Notes: generated by a model not told the origin, from the sequence alone. DNA of 64,000 nucleotides from Verrucomicrobia bacterium LW23 (GCA_003054695.1 QAZA01000050.1:124001-188000), one strand, 5' to 3'; shown: positions 1 to 9,706, counted from the first letter of the stretch. Numbers and translations: made by a program.

Positions 1-1130
1 GTATGGGGCGCACCATGCACACGTCGATATCGCCGCTGTGGGCCACCACGTAATCGGTCAGCAAATCGCGCAGCAGCGAGCGCCGGTTGGGTTTGCCCAC
101 CACAATCTGCGTAACGTTGCGCTCCTGCGCCACCTCCAACAGCGCCTTGCCTACATTGTCGCCGGTAACGGAGACGACTTCCCCCCCCAGCTTGCGGGCC
201 AGGTTCAGCGAGCGCGCCAGGCGCTCCTGATCCGCACGGGCCAGAGGCCGGGAGCCCTCCACCCACACAACCAGCCACTGGCAGGAGAGGCGCATCGCCG
301 AACGGCGCGTCCAGCGGATGAGGCTCTCCGCGTAGGGGCTGGGGCCCACTCCCACCAGCAGCCGGGCGTTGGTGCGCCACGGGGTGCTAATGCGCCGAGC
401 CCGGCGGATTTCCTCCAGGTCGCGATCGACATGCTCGGCGGTAAAGCGCAGCGCCATCTCGCGCAGGGCGGTAAGGTTGGCCTCCTTGAAGAAGCCCGTG
501 GCCGCAAGCTCCGCGCGCTCGCCCATGTACACTTTGCCGGAGGCGAGCCGCGCCAGCAGCTTGTCCACGCTCAGGTCCACCAGCTCAATCTCATGGGCGC
601 GGTCCAGGATGGAATCCGGCACGGTTTCGCTGACGGTAACGCCGGTGATCTGCCGCACGGTATCGACCTGGCTCTCAATATGCTGGACGTTGAGCGTGGT
701 GTAGACATCGATGCCGGCGCCGATAAGCTCCAGCACATCCTGATACCGCCGGGCGTGGCGCGAGCCGGGCACGTTGCTGTGCGCCAGCTCGTCGACAAGC
801 ACCAGCTGCGGCTTGCGGGCCAGGGCGGCGTCGATGTCGAACTCGCGGAGATTGTGGCCGCGGTGCTCCATGGAGCGCAGAGGCAGAAACGGCAGGCCCT
901 CCAGAAGCTCGGCCGTCTCCCTGCGCCCGTGCGTCTCCACAATGCCCACCAGCACGTCCACGCCTTCCAGCTGCCGCTGGCGGGCGGCCCTCAGCATCGT
1001 GTACGTCTTGCCGACGCCCGGGCACATGCCCAGGAAGATGAACAGCCGGCCCGGCCGCTTCTGCGCATCGGCCCGCAGCAAATCGGCCAGCAACGCATCG
1101 GGATCGGGACGCAGGGGATCGTGGTTCATC
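1..1130 (-). CDS. kdpD: KdpD sensor histidine kinase, N-terminal part (cut by window edge)
   Basis: This is the amino-terminal 376 residues of the potassium-responsive sensor kinase; the membrane helices, GAF and histidine kinase core lie beyond base 1. The frame was read on the minus strand from an ATG at 1130. Near residues 33-45 is the family signature with Walker A (GMCPGVGKTYTML). It is followed by the conserved KdpD stretches VETHGR, LVDELAHSN and GIDVYTTLNVQHIES, then a universal-stress-like domain starting around LLVGVGPSPYAE. KdpD senses low K+ or ionic stress, phosphorylates KdpE and so induces the kdp operon. It sits 36 bases after kdpC, as in a kdpFABCDE operon; kdpE is not in view. 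Identity is clear from motifs and context. Confidence 0.95.
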
Positions 1131-1166
1131 AACGGGCCTTGGACGGACTGGGGGAGTTAACCAGTC

Positions 1167-1757
1167 TTACAGTAATCCATCCAGCGCCATATTCAGCTTC
1201 AGAACGTTCACGCCCGGCCGGCCGAGCACGCCGAACAACGTGCCGTCGTCGGTGTTGGCGCTGATGAGTCCCCTCACCTGATCCTCAGTGAGGTTGCGGG
1301 CGCGGGCCACGCGCGGCGCCTGCAGCTCCGCATTGGCCATGCTGATGTGAGGATCCAGGCCGCTGCCGGAGGCCGTCACGGCGTCGGCGGGAATCCGCGC
1401 GTCGGCGGCCAGGCCGTTGGCTTTGCGGTACGCCGCCACGCGATCGCGGATCTGATCCGCCAGCTTTTGCGACGTGGGGCCGAGGTTGGAGCCGCCGGAG
1501 CCGGCGGCATCGTACCCGCTGGCACCGGCGGCGCTGGGGCGGGGGTGAAAGTATTGCTCGCCGGAGAAGTTCTGCCCCAGGAGGGAGGAACCGCGGATCG
1601 TCCCGGACTTGTCGACGATAAGGCTGCCATTGGCCTTGTCCGCAAACACGGCCTGGCCAATCGCCCATATTGCCAGGGGGTACACGCCGCACAGCAGTAC
1701 GGCAAAGACAAACGTAACGGCCAGCGCGGCACGGGTTTGGAGGAGTAGCGTTTTCAT
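1167..1757 (-). CDS. kdpC: Potassium-transporting ATPase subunit KdpC
   Basis: 196 residues, normal length for the family. KdpC is the single-span subunit that stabilises the KdpB-KdpA complex and raises its nucleotide affinity. The sequence shows one N-terminal membrane helix (about residues 10-34) followed by a periplasmic domain with typical motifs: GSLI near 44, GSSLLGQNFS and YFHPRPSAAG around 56-76, SGSGLDPHIS around 130 and a C-terminal NVLKLN. It lies between kdpB and kdpD on the same strand, so it is probably co-transcribed with them. Confidence 0.97.
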   Translation of the reverse strand: MKTLLLQTRAALAVTFVFAVLLCGVYPLAIWAIGQAVFADKANGSLIVDKSGTIRGSSLLGQNFSGEQYFHPRPSAAGASGYDAAGSGGSNLGPTSQKLADQIRDRVAAYRKANGLAADARIPADAVTASGSGLDPHISMANAELQAPRVARARNLTEDQVRGLISANTDDGTLFGVLGRPGVNVLKLNMALDGLL

Positions 1758-1845
1758 AGGAAGTCAGATGTCGGATTTCGATGTGAGAGGTCCGTTCGGG
1801 AATCAGGGAAGTTCCGGAAATCAGGTAAGTACAAGGAAGCGCGCG

Positions 1846-3927
1846 TTACACCAGCCCCAGCGCCACAATGGCCATGTCGATTGCCTTGATGCCGAGGAAC
1901 GGCAGGATCAGGCCGCCAAGGCCGAAGATCAGCAGATTGCGCTGCAGCACCGCCACGGCACCCAGCGGCCGGTACTGCACACCGCGCAACGCCAGGGGAA
2001 TCAACGCGATGATGATCAGCGCGTTGAAGATGACGGCGCTGAGGATGGCGCTTTGCGGCGACGCCAGGTGCATCACGTTCAGCGGCACAATGGCCGGGAA
2101 CGTCGCCATCAGCAAGGCGGGGATAATCGCAAAGTACTTCGCCACGTCGTTGGCGATGCTGAACGTCGTGAGCGAGCCGCGCGTCATCAGCAGCTGCTTG
2201 CCTATCTCCACTATCTCGATGAGCTTGGTGGGATTGCTGTCGAGATCCACCATATTGCCCGCCTCGCGGGCCGCCTGGGTGCCGGTGTTCATCGCCACAC
2301 CCACGTCGGCCTGGGCCAGAGCGGGGGCGTCGTTGGTGCCATCGCCGGTCATCGCCACCAGGTGGCCTTCGGCCTGCTCCAGGCGGATGCGGCGCAGCTT
2401 GTCCTCGGGCGTGGCCTGGGCCATAAAGTCATCGACGCCGGCCTCGGCGGCTATGGCTGCGGCGGTCAGCGGGTTATCGCCGGTAATCATCACGGTGCGG
2501 ATGCCCATCTTGCGCAGCTGCGCAAACCGCTCCTTGATGCCGCCTTTTACCACGTCCTTCAGCTCCACCACGCCAAGCACGCGCCGGCGCTCGGCCACCA
2601 CCAGCGGCGTGCGCCCGGCGCGGGAGGCCGCTTCGACGGCCTTGCTTACTTCGTCGGGGAATTCGCCGCCATTGGACTGCACGTAAGCCTTCACGGAGTC
2701 CGCAGCGCCTTTGCGGATGCTGCGGACGGTCGTGGCCGCCGGAGCGCCGCCGCCCTTGCCGGCGCTGCCGTCCTCGGCCAAAAAGTCCACGCCGCTCATG
2801 CGCGTTTGCGCCGTAAAGGGGACGAACACGGCGTGGGGCTCGGCAAGCTCCCGGGCACGGATGTTGAACTTCTCCTTGGCAAGCACCACAATGCTGCGGC
2901 CCTCCGGCGTTTCGTCCGCCAGCGAGGCCAGTTGGGCGGCATCGGCCAATTGGTGCTCCGTAACGCCGGGCGCGGGGGTAAAGGCGCTGGCCATACGGTT
3001 GCCGATGGTGATGGTGCCGGTCTTGTCGAGCAGCAGTACGTCCACGTCGCCCGCAGCCTCCACGGCGCGGCCGCTGGTGGCCATAACATTGCGGCGGATC
3101 AGCCGGTCGATGCCGCTGATGCCAATAGCGCTAAGCAGGCCGCCAATGGTGGTGGGGATAAGGCACACCAGCAGGGCAATCAGCACAGGGATGGAGAAAT
3201 CCACACCCGCGTAGGCGCCAAACGGCTTAAGCGTAACGGCAACCAGCAGGAAGATCAGCGTGAGGGCGGAGAGCAGAATCGTCAGCGCAATCTCGTTCGG
3301 CGTCTTTTGCCGGCGAGCGCCCTCCACCATGGAGATCATGCGATCCAGGAACGTGTTGCCTTTTTCCGCGGTGATGCGGATGACGATGCGATCGCTGATG
3401 ACTTTGGTGCCACCCGTCACGGCGCTGCGATCACCGCCGCTTTCGCGGATGACCGGCGCGGACTCGCCTGTAATCGCGGCTTCGTCCACGCTGGCGATAC
3501 CGTCGATCACCTCGCCGTCCGACGGGATGACATCGCCGGCCTCGCACACGACCAGGTCGTCCTTGTCCAGCTGCGATGCGGCCACCAGGGTTTCCACGCC
3601 ATTGTGGATGCGGCGTGCCATGGTGTCGCGGCGCGCCTTGCGAAGGCTGTCCGCCTGCGCCTTGCCGCGGCCCTCGGCCATCGCCTCCGCAAAGTTGGCA
3701 AACAGCACGGTAAACCACAGCCATATGGCCAGCTGGATCACAAAGCCCTGCCCGGCCGGCCCGGGCGAGGAGGTGAAGATGCTGACGGTGGTGAGCACCG
3801 CGCCGACCAGCGTGACAAACATGACGGGATTGCGGAACATGATCCGAGGGTCCAGCTTGCGAAAGGAATCGACAATGGCCGGCCCCATAATAGTCCAGTC
3901 GAAAAGAGACGGGGATTGATGAGACAT
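1846..3927 (-). CDS. kdpB: Potassium-transporting P-type ATPase subunit KdpB
   Basis: Catalytic P-type ATPase subunit of the Kdp pump, about 693 residues. It carries the phosphorylation motif DKTGTIT (near residue 300), an actuator TGES motif, TGDNPLTA in the P domain and the hinge [11 protein letters not shown], followed by the KdpB-specific segment [13 protein letters not shown] chose the ATG at 3927 ([11 protein letters not shown]) rather than the upstream TTG at 3945, because the first six residues of the longer frame are not family-like. It is flanked by kdpA and kdpC and hydrolyses ATP to drive K+ uptake through KdpA. A 780-codon frame on the opposite strand is only its shadow. Confidence 0.98.
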   Translation of the reverse strand: MSHQSPSLFDWTIMGPAIVDSFRKLDPRIMFRNPVMFVTLVGAVLTTVSIFTSSPGPAGQGFVIQLAIWLWFTVLFANFAEAMAEGRGKAQADSLRKARRDTMARRIHNGVETLVAASQLDKDDLVVCEAGDVIPSDGEVIDGIASVDEAAITGESAPVIRESGGDRSAVTGGTKVISDRIVIRITAEKGNTFLDRMISMVEGARRQKTPNEIALTILLSALTLIFLLVAVTLKPFGAYAGVDFSIPVLIALLVCLIPTTIGGLLSAIGISGIDRLIRRNVMATSGRAVEAAGDVDVLLLDKTGTITIGNRMASAFTPAPGVTEHQLADAAQLASLADETPEGRSIVVLAKEKFNIRARELAEPHAVFVPFTAQTRMSGVDFLAEDGSAGKGGGAPAATTVRSIRKGAADSVKAYVQSNGGEFPDEVSKAVEAASRAGRTPLVVAERRRVLGVVELKDVVKGGIKERFAQLRKMGIRTVMITGDNPLTAAAIAAEAGVDDFMAQATPEDKLRRIRLEQAEGHLVAMTGDGTNDAPALAQADVGVAMNTGTQAAREAGNMVDLDSNPTKLIEIVEIGKQLLMTRGSLTTFSIANDVAKYFAIIPALLMATFPAIVPLNVMHLASPQSAILSAVIFNALIIIALIPLALRGVQYRPLGAVAVLQRNLLIFGLGGLILPFLGIKAIDMAIVALGLV

Positions 3928-3995
3928 AGGGAGAAGCAGGAACAAGGTTGAATGCGCTGCGGAAAAGGCGAGAAGAGAGTGAGAGCCAGTAGCGC

Positions 3996-5747
3996 TCAGT
4001 ACATCCGGCCCTGCAGGTTAAGGAAGTGCTCGACGATCGGGCCGAGGGCCAGCGCGGGCAGGAAGTTCAGCGCCCCCACCAGCAGGACGCATCCCACCAG
4101 CAGCACCACAAAGGTAGCGCCTGAGACAGGGAAGGTGCCGGGGCTGGGTGGCGCCACTTTCTTGCGCACCAGCGATCCCGCCAGGGCCAGGATTGGCACA
4201 ATCATCAGGAAGCGGCCGATAAGCATCGCAAGGCCCAGCGTAAGGTTGTAGCGGATATCGCCGTTAGCCGGCGTGGCCGTAAGCCCCGCAAACGCGCTGC
4301 CGTTGTTGCCCGTGGCGGAGCTGTAGGCGTAGAGCATCTCGCTAAAGCCGTGCGGGCCGCTGTTGTTGAGCCCGGCGGTGCCCCACTCGCTGGCGCTTGC
4401 CCAGGCCGTAAAGCCCAGGATGGACCCGCACAGCACCAGCAGCGAAAGCATCGCCATCTTCACGTCGTACGCCCCTATCTTCTTGCCCAGGTACTCCGGC
4501 GTGCGGCCCACCATGAGGCCGGCGATAAACACCGCCAGGATGACGAAGACCAGCATGCCGTACAGGCCTGCGCCCACGCCGCCAATCACCACTTCGCCCA
4601 GCTCGATCATAAAGAGCGGGACGAGGCCGCCCAGTGCCGTAAAGGAATCGTGCATGGCATTGACCGCCCCGCACGACGCACTGGTGGTAATGACCGCAAA
4701 CAGCGAGGACGCAAAGATCCCAAAGCGCACTTCCTTGCCCTCCATGTTGCCGTCCGCCACCGCCAGCCCCAGCGCCTGGTGCAAGGGATTGCCGCGCGAT
4801 TCCGCCGCCCCGCAGACGACGACGGCCGCGACAAACATCACCATCATGGCCGCCCACACCGCCCAGCCGTGACCGGGGTTGCGGGTGATCCGGCCCAGGT
4901 AATACGTCAGAGCGCTGCCAATGGCAAAGATGGAGAGCATCTGCACAAAGTTGGAGAGCGGCGTGGGATTCTCATACGGATGCGCCGCGTTGGTGTTATA
5001 GAAGCCGCCGCCATTGGTGCCCAGCATCTTGATCGCCACTTGCGACGCCACCGGGCCCTGGGCGATCGACTGCGTCTCCACACTCGTGCCGTCCGCAAGG
5101 CGGATGGGCTCCACGAGTCTGGCCGTGTCGTAAGGGCGGAAATTCTGGGGCACGCCCTGCGACACAAGAAACACCGCAAACACCACGCACACAGGCAGTA
5201 GCAGATAGTAAGCGATACGCACCAGGTCCACCCAGAAGTTACCCAGCGCCTCGCCGGATTGCCACGCGATGCCGCGCACCAGCGCAGCCGCAATGGCAAT
5301 GCCCACCGCCGCCGACATGAAGTTCTGCAGGGTTAATGCCACCATCTGAGAGAAATACGACATGGTGGATTCACCAACATAGCTTTGCCAATTGGTATTG
5401 GTGGTAAAGCTGACAGCCGTGTTAAATGCCAAAGCCTCGCCAAGCGCAGGAAGGCCCTGCGGGTTAAGCGGTAATACATGCTGCAGGCGCAATATAGCGT
5501 ACGTAAATACACACGAAACAGCGCTCACCAGCAGCATGGCCATCGTATACCTCTTCCAGTCGTACTCTTCATTATGATCCACACCCATCAGTCGATAGGT
5601 AAGAAGCTCCAAAGGCCGCACCACGGGATCCAGAAACGTCTTGCCATTGGCATCCAGCACCTGGACGAGGTAGAGGCCCAGCGGCCGGGTAATCAGAGCC
5701 ACGAGGCCCACATATAACGCGAAGGAAAACCAGTCAACGTTGCTCAT
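3996..5747 (-). CDS. kdpA: Potassium-transporting ATPase K+-channel subunit KdpA
   Basis: 583 residues, a full-length K+-translocating subunit of the superfamily of K+ transporters. Around ten membrane helices are visible. The four selectivity-filter regions can be recognised: [11 protein letters not shown], the [13 protein letters not shown] block, [13 protein letters not shown] and the GNNGSAFAG block. It begins 20 bases after the kdpF stop codon and precedes kdpB by about 70 bases, giving the standard F-A-B-C-D order. Confidence 0.98.
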   Translation of the reverse strand: MSNVDWFSFALYVGLVALITRPLGLYLVQVLDANGKTFLDPVVRPLELLTYRLMGVDHNEEYDWKRYTMAMLLVSAVSCVFTYAILRLQHVLPLNPQGLPALGEALAFNTAVSFTTNTNWQSYVGESTMSYFSQMVALTLQNFMSAAVGIAIAAALVRGIAWQSGEALGNFWVDLVRIAYYLLLPVCVVFAVFLVSQGVPQNFRPYDTARLVEPIRLADGTSVETQSIAQGPVASQVAIKMLGTNGGGFYNTNAAHPYENPTPLSNFVQMLSIFAIGSALTYYLGRITRNPGHGWAVWAAMMVMFVAAVVVCGAAESRGNPLHQALGLAVADGNMEGKEVRFGIFASSLFAVITTSASCGAVNAMHDSFTALGGLVPLFMIELGEVVIGGVGAGLYGMLVFVILAVFIAGLMVGRTPEYLGKKIGAYDVKMAMLSLLVLCGSILGFTAWASASEWGTAGLNNSGPHGFSEMLYAYSSATGNNGSAFAGLTATPANGDIRYNLTLGLAMLIGRFLMIVPILALAGSLVRKKVAPPSPGTFPVSGATFVVLLVGCVLLVGALNFLPALALGPIVEHFLNLQGRMY

Positions 5748-5766
5748 TGCAGTATCCGGATAAAAG

Positions 5767-5850
5767 CTAAAACTTCTCCGGCCATATCATGGCTGCGAAA
5801 AGATAAATCACCAGCATCAGGGAGATGCCACCTACAACCAAAGTCTCCAT
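5767..5850 (-). CDS. kdpF: KdpF, 27-residue accessory membrane subunit
   Basis: Short gene missed by length filters. The minus-strand ATG at 5850 opens a frame that begins METLVVGGIS, continues as one hydrophobic helix (LMLVIYLFAAM) and ends IWPEKF before a TAG at 5767-5769. Length, single helix and the terminal WPEKF-type motif match KdpF, which binds and stabilises the KdpABC complex. It is the first gene of the operon, 20 bases before kdpA. No strong Shine-Dalgarno sequence is evident upstream. Confidence 0.9.
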   Translation of the reverse strand: METLVVGGISLMLVIYLFAAMIWPEKF

Positions 5851-6290
5851 AGTATGGGTAATAGAATAAGGTTAAATTCTATCGCAGAATTGAACGTAAA
5901 ACCCACTGAAAGCAAAGAATCCAAGGATAACAGCAAGGAAGATAGCGTCGAACATATAAGGTTGGTAATGACAGGAAATGTCACTCCCCACATTATTCGG
6001 CAACACCCCACCCTCCGCTAATTAAAAGGTCCGCCGTAAGTATTAAAAACGTATTAAAACAGCATGACACAATCGGAAGCGCCACAGGCGCGAAAGCCTG
6101 AAGACTCTTTCCATGGCTTACGCCCTGGGCTTTAGGCTTTCGCGCCTGTAGCCGGGCAAAGTCCCGACGGATTTTCACGCAACGGTCGCAACGGGGGAAT
6201 GGATCAATCGTCAAAGCAGGCCTGTTGGCAAGCTTTGGATTCTCATTCGAATCCTCTGTCTTAATGATTACACCTGTACGTAAACCGCTC
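5851..6290. other. 440-base intergenic region upstream of kdpF
   Basis: No convincing gene. A 152-codon minus frame here has low-complexity, non-family sequence and overlaps the cyclase gene end, so I reject it. The AT-richer part nearest kdpF (about 5851-6060) should hold the kdp promoter and KdpE-responsive site, but I could not assign boxes with confidence. The central part holds the inverted repeat listed separately. Confidence 0.6.
6084..6149. repeat. Perfect 16-bp inverted repeat with inner stem
   Basis: The arm ACAGGCGCGAAAGCCT (6084-6099) is exactly complementary to AGGCTTTCGCGCCTGT (6134-6149). Inside the 34-base loop a second stem is possible (CCATGGC at 6111-6117 with GCCCTGG at 6122-6128, 6 of 7 pairs). 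No U-tract follows on either strand, so it is not a classic intrinsic terminator. It resembles interspersed extragenic palindromes (my recollection of PVC-type genomes), but copy number cannot be seen from one window. Confidence 0.7.
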
Positions 6291-7637
6291 CTAATGCGGC
6301 ATCGCGTTTTCAGCGCCCTGTGCAAAGCCGGCGAGCATGGAGCGCCGGATGATGGCGAAGACTTCGCACCAGCTTTCCCTGACGCGGGGGATAAAGGCCT
6401 CGCCCAGGTGCAGGGCAAGCGCGTGGAGCAGGGCGGCCTCGGCGTAGTCAAAGTGCTCCTCGCGTACGCCGTAGCCCGCGTGGCGCTGGCCCAGCATGCG
6501 CAGCTCCGGCGTGATGCTGGGGAGGTTGTGCAGGCCCTGCACGGTAAGGGCGATCATGCGCACCAGCATAATGCGCATCGTTTTCATCTCCACGCGCACA
6601 AAGAGGGGCTCCAGCTCCGGCTTCAGGGCAAACATGTGCTCGTAAAAGTCGATGGCAAAGGCGTCCGCCTTCGGGGCCAGCAGCTCAAAGGTGGACTGGA
6701 CGAGATAAAGCGGGTCGCTGTCCAGATAGCCCAGGATCTCGTACATGCGAACGCTTCCGCTGCGACCGCGAAGCTCCGTCTCCAGCGTGCGACCGATCTC
6801 CAGGGAGGGCAGGATCGGCGCGACAAGGTCCTCCGAGGCGAGCAGCCGGGTGCCGTAGATCTTGTTGGAGGCCTCGATTCTGCTGGCCGTGTTCACGGCG
6901 TCGCCGATCACCGTAAAGCTCATCCTGGAGGGATGCCCCTGATGACCCACGAGAACCGGCCCGTAGTGGATGCCAATCCGCGGCTCAAACGAAAAGCCGA
7001 ACTGGTTTTGCAGGTTCTCGTTCAGCGCCTGCGCGGCGGAGACCATCCGCAGGGCGGCCCGCACAATGCGGCGGGCGCATTCGTCGTGCGTGGGGTTATC
7101 CAGCCCAAACAGGGCAAACATGCCGTCGCCCAGGTATTTGTCGATAGTACCGTGGTTGGCGAGGATGGGATCCCCCAGCAGCTTGAAAAAGCGGTTGAGC
7201 GAGTGCACCACATCGTACGCCAGGTGGCCCTGCGTAATGGCGGTAAAGTTGCTGATATCGCAAAAGAGCAGCCCCAGCCGCCGCTCCTCCGCAACCGGCT
7301 GCCCGCTGTTGGGGCCCAGCGCGAGGTTTGCTACCAGGGTGTCCTGAACCAGCCGGCGCACCGTGGCGGGGCCGGCTGGCCGGCTTTGGCACGCCAGACG
7401 CACGTTGTCCGCCCAGGGGTAGTGCGCGGCAAGCGCGGCCTCCATCGGGGTGCGCGGTCCAAAGGAGTCCAGGCCCTCGACGACCAGCACCCGGCACGTG
7501 GAGCACCGCGCCTGCCCGGCACAGGCGTGAAAATGATGCAGGCCTGCGGCAAGAGAGGCGTCGAGCAGGGTTTGCTCCTGCGGATTGCAGTGGACGACAG
7601 TAACGCTGTCATCTTCCAAAAATGCAATCTTCGACAT
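6291..7637 (-). CDS. [2Fe-2S] ferredoxin / nucleotide cyclase / globin fusion protein
   Basis: 448 residues from the ATG at 7637 (MSKIAFLEDD); in-frame upstream ATGs give a non-conserved extension. Residues 1-95 form a ferredoxin domain with Cys39-x5-Cys45-x2-Cys48-x34-Cys83, the adrenodoxin-type spacing. Residues 120-300 are a class III adenylate/guanylate cyclase domain with metal-binding Asp127 (CDISNF) and Asp171 (GDGMFALFG) and the IGDAVNTASR block providing Asn249 and Arg253. Residues 310-440 match the globin part of flavohaemoglobins: FYEHMF with Tyr332 at the expected B10 position, NLPSITPEL, and RHAGYGV with His386 as the likely haem ligand. The E-helix is diverged. It lacks membrane segments and is probably cytoplasmic, making cAMP or cGMP under redox and/or O2/NO control. 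Which nucleotide is made is not evident. Confidence 0.88.
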   Translation of the reverse strand: MSKIAFLEDDSVTVVHCNPQEQTLLDASLAAGLHHFHACAGQARCSTCRVLVVEGLDSFGPRTPMEAALAAHYPWADNVRLACQSRPAGPATVRRLVQDTLVANLALGPNSGQPVAEERRLGLLFCDISNFTAITQGHLAYDVVHSLNRFFKLLGDPILANHGTIDKYLGDGMFALFGLDNPTHDECARRIVRAALRMVSAAQALNENLQNQFGFSFEPRIGIHYGPVLVGHQGHPSRMSFTVIGDAVNTASRIEASNKIYGTRLLASEDLVAPILPSLEIGRTLETELRGRSGSVRMYEILGYLDSDPLYLVQSTFELLAPKADAFAIDFYEHMFALKPELEPLFVRVEMKTMRIMLVRMIALTVQGLHNLPSITPELRMLGQRHAGYGVREEHFDYAEAALLHALALHLGEAFIPRVRESWCEVFAIIRRSMLAGFAQGAENAMPH

Positions 7638-8091
7638 GGAGCAGTTTGGAAACGGATGCATGGATGGCCTGGTCGTCCTGTCCTGATGGCTGTTGGTTGG
7701 TTGGGAATGAGAATCGGCGCACCTCTGTCGCCCACAAGAAGAAGCCACGCGCTTTCACCGCCCTTTCACCGCGCCTGTTTCGCATTGTGGCACCGAGGTC
7801 GCGCCAGCCGGCTAAACCCGGCGGGGATGCTCGCACAACGTATCCCCCCAGGTGTAGCGTGACAGCCTTCCCACTCGTCCACGGTAAACATTGTTACTTC
7901 CTCGCCGGGAAGCTGAACAAGATCTTTCTTTATGAAATCCGAATCCAAGCGCTTTTCGAAAGGCACGTTAAGCAAACGCTCCTTCTTGTGCAGGACGGCG
8001 AGTGGAACTGCTTAAGCGCGATAGCCTTTGGCCGCATTCTGGGGCGCCCCTGGTACGAAACGCACCGCCCGTACGTCATCATCATCGCCCC
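7638..8091. other. 454-base region with no convincing gene
   Basis: Frames in this gap (a 172-codon plus frame, a 69-codon minus frame starting with TTG) have no family-like features and I do not call them. GC-rich complementary segments around 7800-7860 (CCGGCTAAACCCGG and neighbours) may fold, but no clear regulatory RNA is recognisable. The cyclase promoter should lie near 7640-7760 on the minus strand. Confidence 0.5.
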
Positions 8092-9102
8092 CTACCGCAT
8101 TCCAGGATCTCCGCTCTGCCTGCGGATCTGCTCCGAGTAGTCGGGGGAATCGCCCGCCGCTTTGCCCCGCGCGTTGATGTACGCACGCTTTTTCAGCTCA
8201 TCAAACGGCAGGGAGGTATCGAGGATGCCGCGCTCATAGAACATGCGGTCGATATAGCCGTTGGCCAGCATCCGCCAGTCCCAGGCGGCACGCTCGTCGG
8301 GATTAATCAAGCCGCGGATGCTGGTGGTGCAGTTTTGAGTGAGGGAGTTGTACCACTCGGGTCGCTCCCGCAGGCGGTTAAGGGCCGCCATGTAGTCCAG
8401 AAACCGGCGGCGGATCATCTCCGGCGGCAGCTTAAGGCTATAGAGATAGCAGTCCTCGCCCGGGCGGATGTTGGTGCGCAGGCGAATCACGTCCCGCTCG
8501 TCCGCGGTCACGATCATCAGCTCAAACCGCCGGTACAGGCCGCCGATCGGGTCGTACGCCTCGCCCTTCTCGTACCGGGCCTCGATGCTGAACACAAGGC
8601 GCCCCTGCGGGCCAAAATCAAAGCTCAGCAGCGGATGCGCCATGTACTCGGCCCCCCAGTACGTCTGGATGACATCCAGCCCGCGAAGCTGGGAGAGCGA
8701 GTAGGTACGCGTCTCGTAGCGCAAATCAAAGTCGTCCGCGGTTCGGAAATGGTTGTTGCGCACATTGTACACCCTTACCGTGTCGCCCTCCACCTCCGCC
8801 CACGCCGGCTGCGACATCTCCGGCTTCCAGTCCCTGTCCTGGGACGGCGTCAACGTCAGCCACCAGCCCAGTATAGCCGCAAATACCGCCCCTGCCCCCG
8901 CCAGCGCACGCCAATCCAGGCGCCGGCAGATGAGCACCGCCGGGCAACCTGCCACCCACAGCAACGCCACGGCAGTGCGGACGCCCGCCGATGCCGGCAG
9001 GTCGTAATACAAAGCGCCGCCCGACCACGCCAGGGCAATCCCGCCAAACACCGCGCCGGCGGTAATCGCCATCCCCTTGAGGATAGTGAGCAGATTAGCC
9101 AT
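8092..9102 (-). CDS. DUF4105 / Lnb-type membrane protein
   Basis: 336 residues from the ATG at 9102, preceded by a GGGG-containing stretch. The N-terminus has three or four hydrophobic helices (to about residue 90), followed by an extracytoplasmic domain with the DUF4105 hallmarks: an NHF motif, a region of paired aromatic/Gly residues, and NCTTSI with the conserved Cys. DUF4105 is related to Lnb, recently described as an apolipoprotein N-acyltransferase in Bacteroides. The Cys/His pair would fit a thioester-type acyl or peptidase chemistry, but function here is inferred only. A longer frame reading back to 9474 is Arg/Pro-rich and overlaps the upstream gene, so I rejected that extension. It lies 64 bases downstream of the acidic protein gene, probably in one operon. 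Confidence 0.75.
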   Translation of the reverse strand: MANLLTILKGMAITAGAVFGGIALAWSGGALYYDLPASAGVRTAVALLWVAGCPAVLICRRLDWRALAGAGAVFAAILGWWLTLTPSQDRDWKPEMSQPAWAEVEGDTVRVYNVRNNHFRTADDFDLRYETRTYSLSQLRGLDVIQTYWGAEYMAHPLLSFDFGPQGRLVFSIEARYEKGEAYDPIGGLYRRFELMIVTADERDVIRLRTNIRPGEDCYLYSLKLPPEMIRRRFLDYMAALNRLRERPEWYNSLTQNCTTSIRGLINPDERAAWDWRMLANGYIDRMFYERGILDTSLPFDELKKRAYINARGKAAGDSPDYSEQIRRQSGDPGMR

Positions 9103-9166
9103 GAACCCCGGCACGTTGCCAAAAATGGCCGCGAAGCCAAAGGACAAAATGCCGGCGATCCCGCTC

Positions 9167-9706
9167 TCAGGGGCTTCGCTCGCTTTCTGGCGCGGGGGCG
9201 GTTTCCTCCGGCGGGGCGGGCGACTCCGGGGCGGTGGCCGCGTAGGCCGGTTCCGGTTCGGGCACGGCTTCTGCCGCGACTGCTGCGGCCTCGGCTTCAG
9301 CGTCCGGGTACTCTGTCGGCGAGGGTTCGGAGTTGGCTTCCGCTTCAGCCTCGGAGTCGGCGCGATCCTCGGCTCCTTGATTCTCGACCGGCGCGGGAGT
9401 GGGCTCGGAGCCGGGCATAATAAGGCTTTCGACCGGCGCAAAACCGATGCCTTCGGTGGAGCCGCGGCTGACAAAGATGACGTTGGAGGGGGCGCGCTCC
9501 TCTCCGTCGAAGGGAAAGACGAAGAGGTTGCTGCCGTTGGTTTGCACGGCCCACAGCTCCATGCCCTCCACCACCATCTCGGGGTGCGCCTCGGAGTAGC
9601 CGGGCAGGTACCAGACGATGCCGCTATATCTGAGGAAAAAGAAGCGCTGGACGACGACGCGATCGCCTAGTTTAACCTCCGTAACACCGTCGTCGTAGTA
9701 TAACAT
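9167..9706 (-). CDS. Hypothetical protein with acidic Ala/Glu/Pro-rich tail
   Basis: 179 residues from the ATG at 9706 (MLYYDDGVTEVKLGD), which has GGGGACA upstream as a plausible ribosome site. Residues 1-95 look like a small all-beta domain rich in Val, Phe and Tyr (GDRVVVQRFFFLRYSG, YLPGYSEAHPEM). Residues 100-179 are a disordered Glu/Ala/Pro tail. I recognise no family. It lies directly upstream of the DUF4105 gene on the same strand, suggesting joint function. An in-frame extension to 9787 is not supported by a better start. Confidence 0.65.
   Translation of the reverse strand: MLYYDDGVTEVKLGDRVVVQRFFFLRYSGIVWYLPGYSEAHPEMVVEGMELWAVQTNGSNLFVFPFDGEERAPSNVIFVSRGSTEGIGFAPVESLIMPGSEPTPAPVENQGAEDRADSEAEAEANSEPSPTEYPDAEAEAAAVAAEAVPEPEPAYAATAPESPAPPEETAPAPESERSP

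Noticed and set aside
1609-3951. 780-codon plus-strand frame opposite kdpB
   Set aside because: His/Gly/Arg-rich antisense shadow; the minus-strand KdpB has all P-type ATPase motifs.
6201-6270. TTCGAATCC resembling a tRNA T-loop near 6247
   Set aside because: No acceptor or anticodon stem can be built around it.
5993-6451. 152-codon minus frame upstream of kdpF
   Set aside because: No family features, overlaps the 3' end of the cyclase gene and covers the inverted repeat.
7622-8140. 172-codon plus frame between the cyclase and DUF4105 genes
   Set aside because: Low-quality composition, overlaps both neighbouring genes on the opposite strand, no recognisable motif.
8092-9474. Long N-terminal extension of the DUF4105 frame (residues upstream of 9102)
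   Set aside because: Arg/Pro-rich low-complexity sequence that overlaps the acidic protein gene in another frame.
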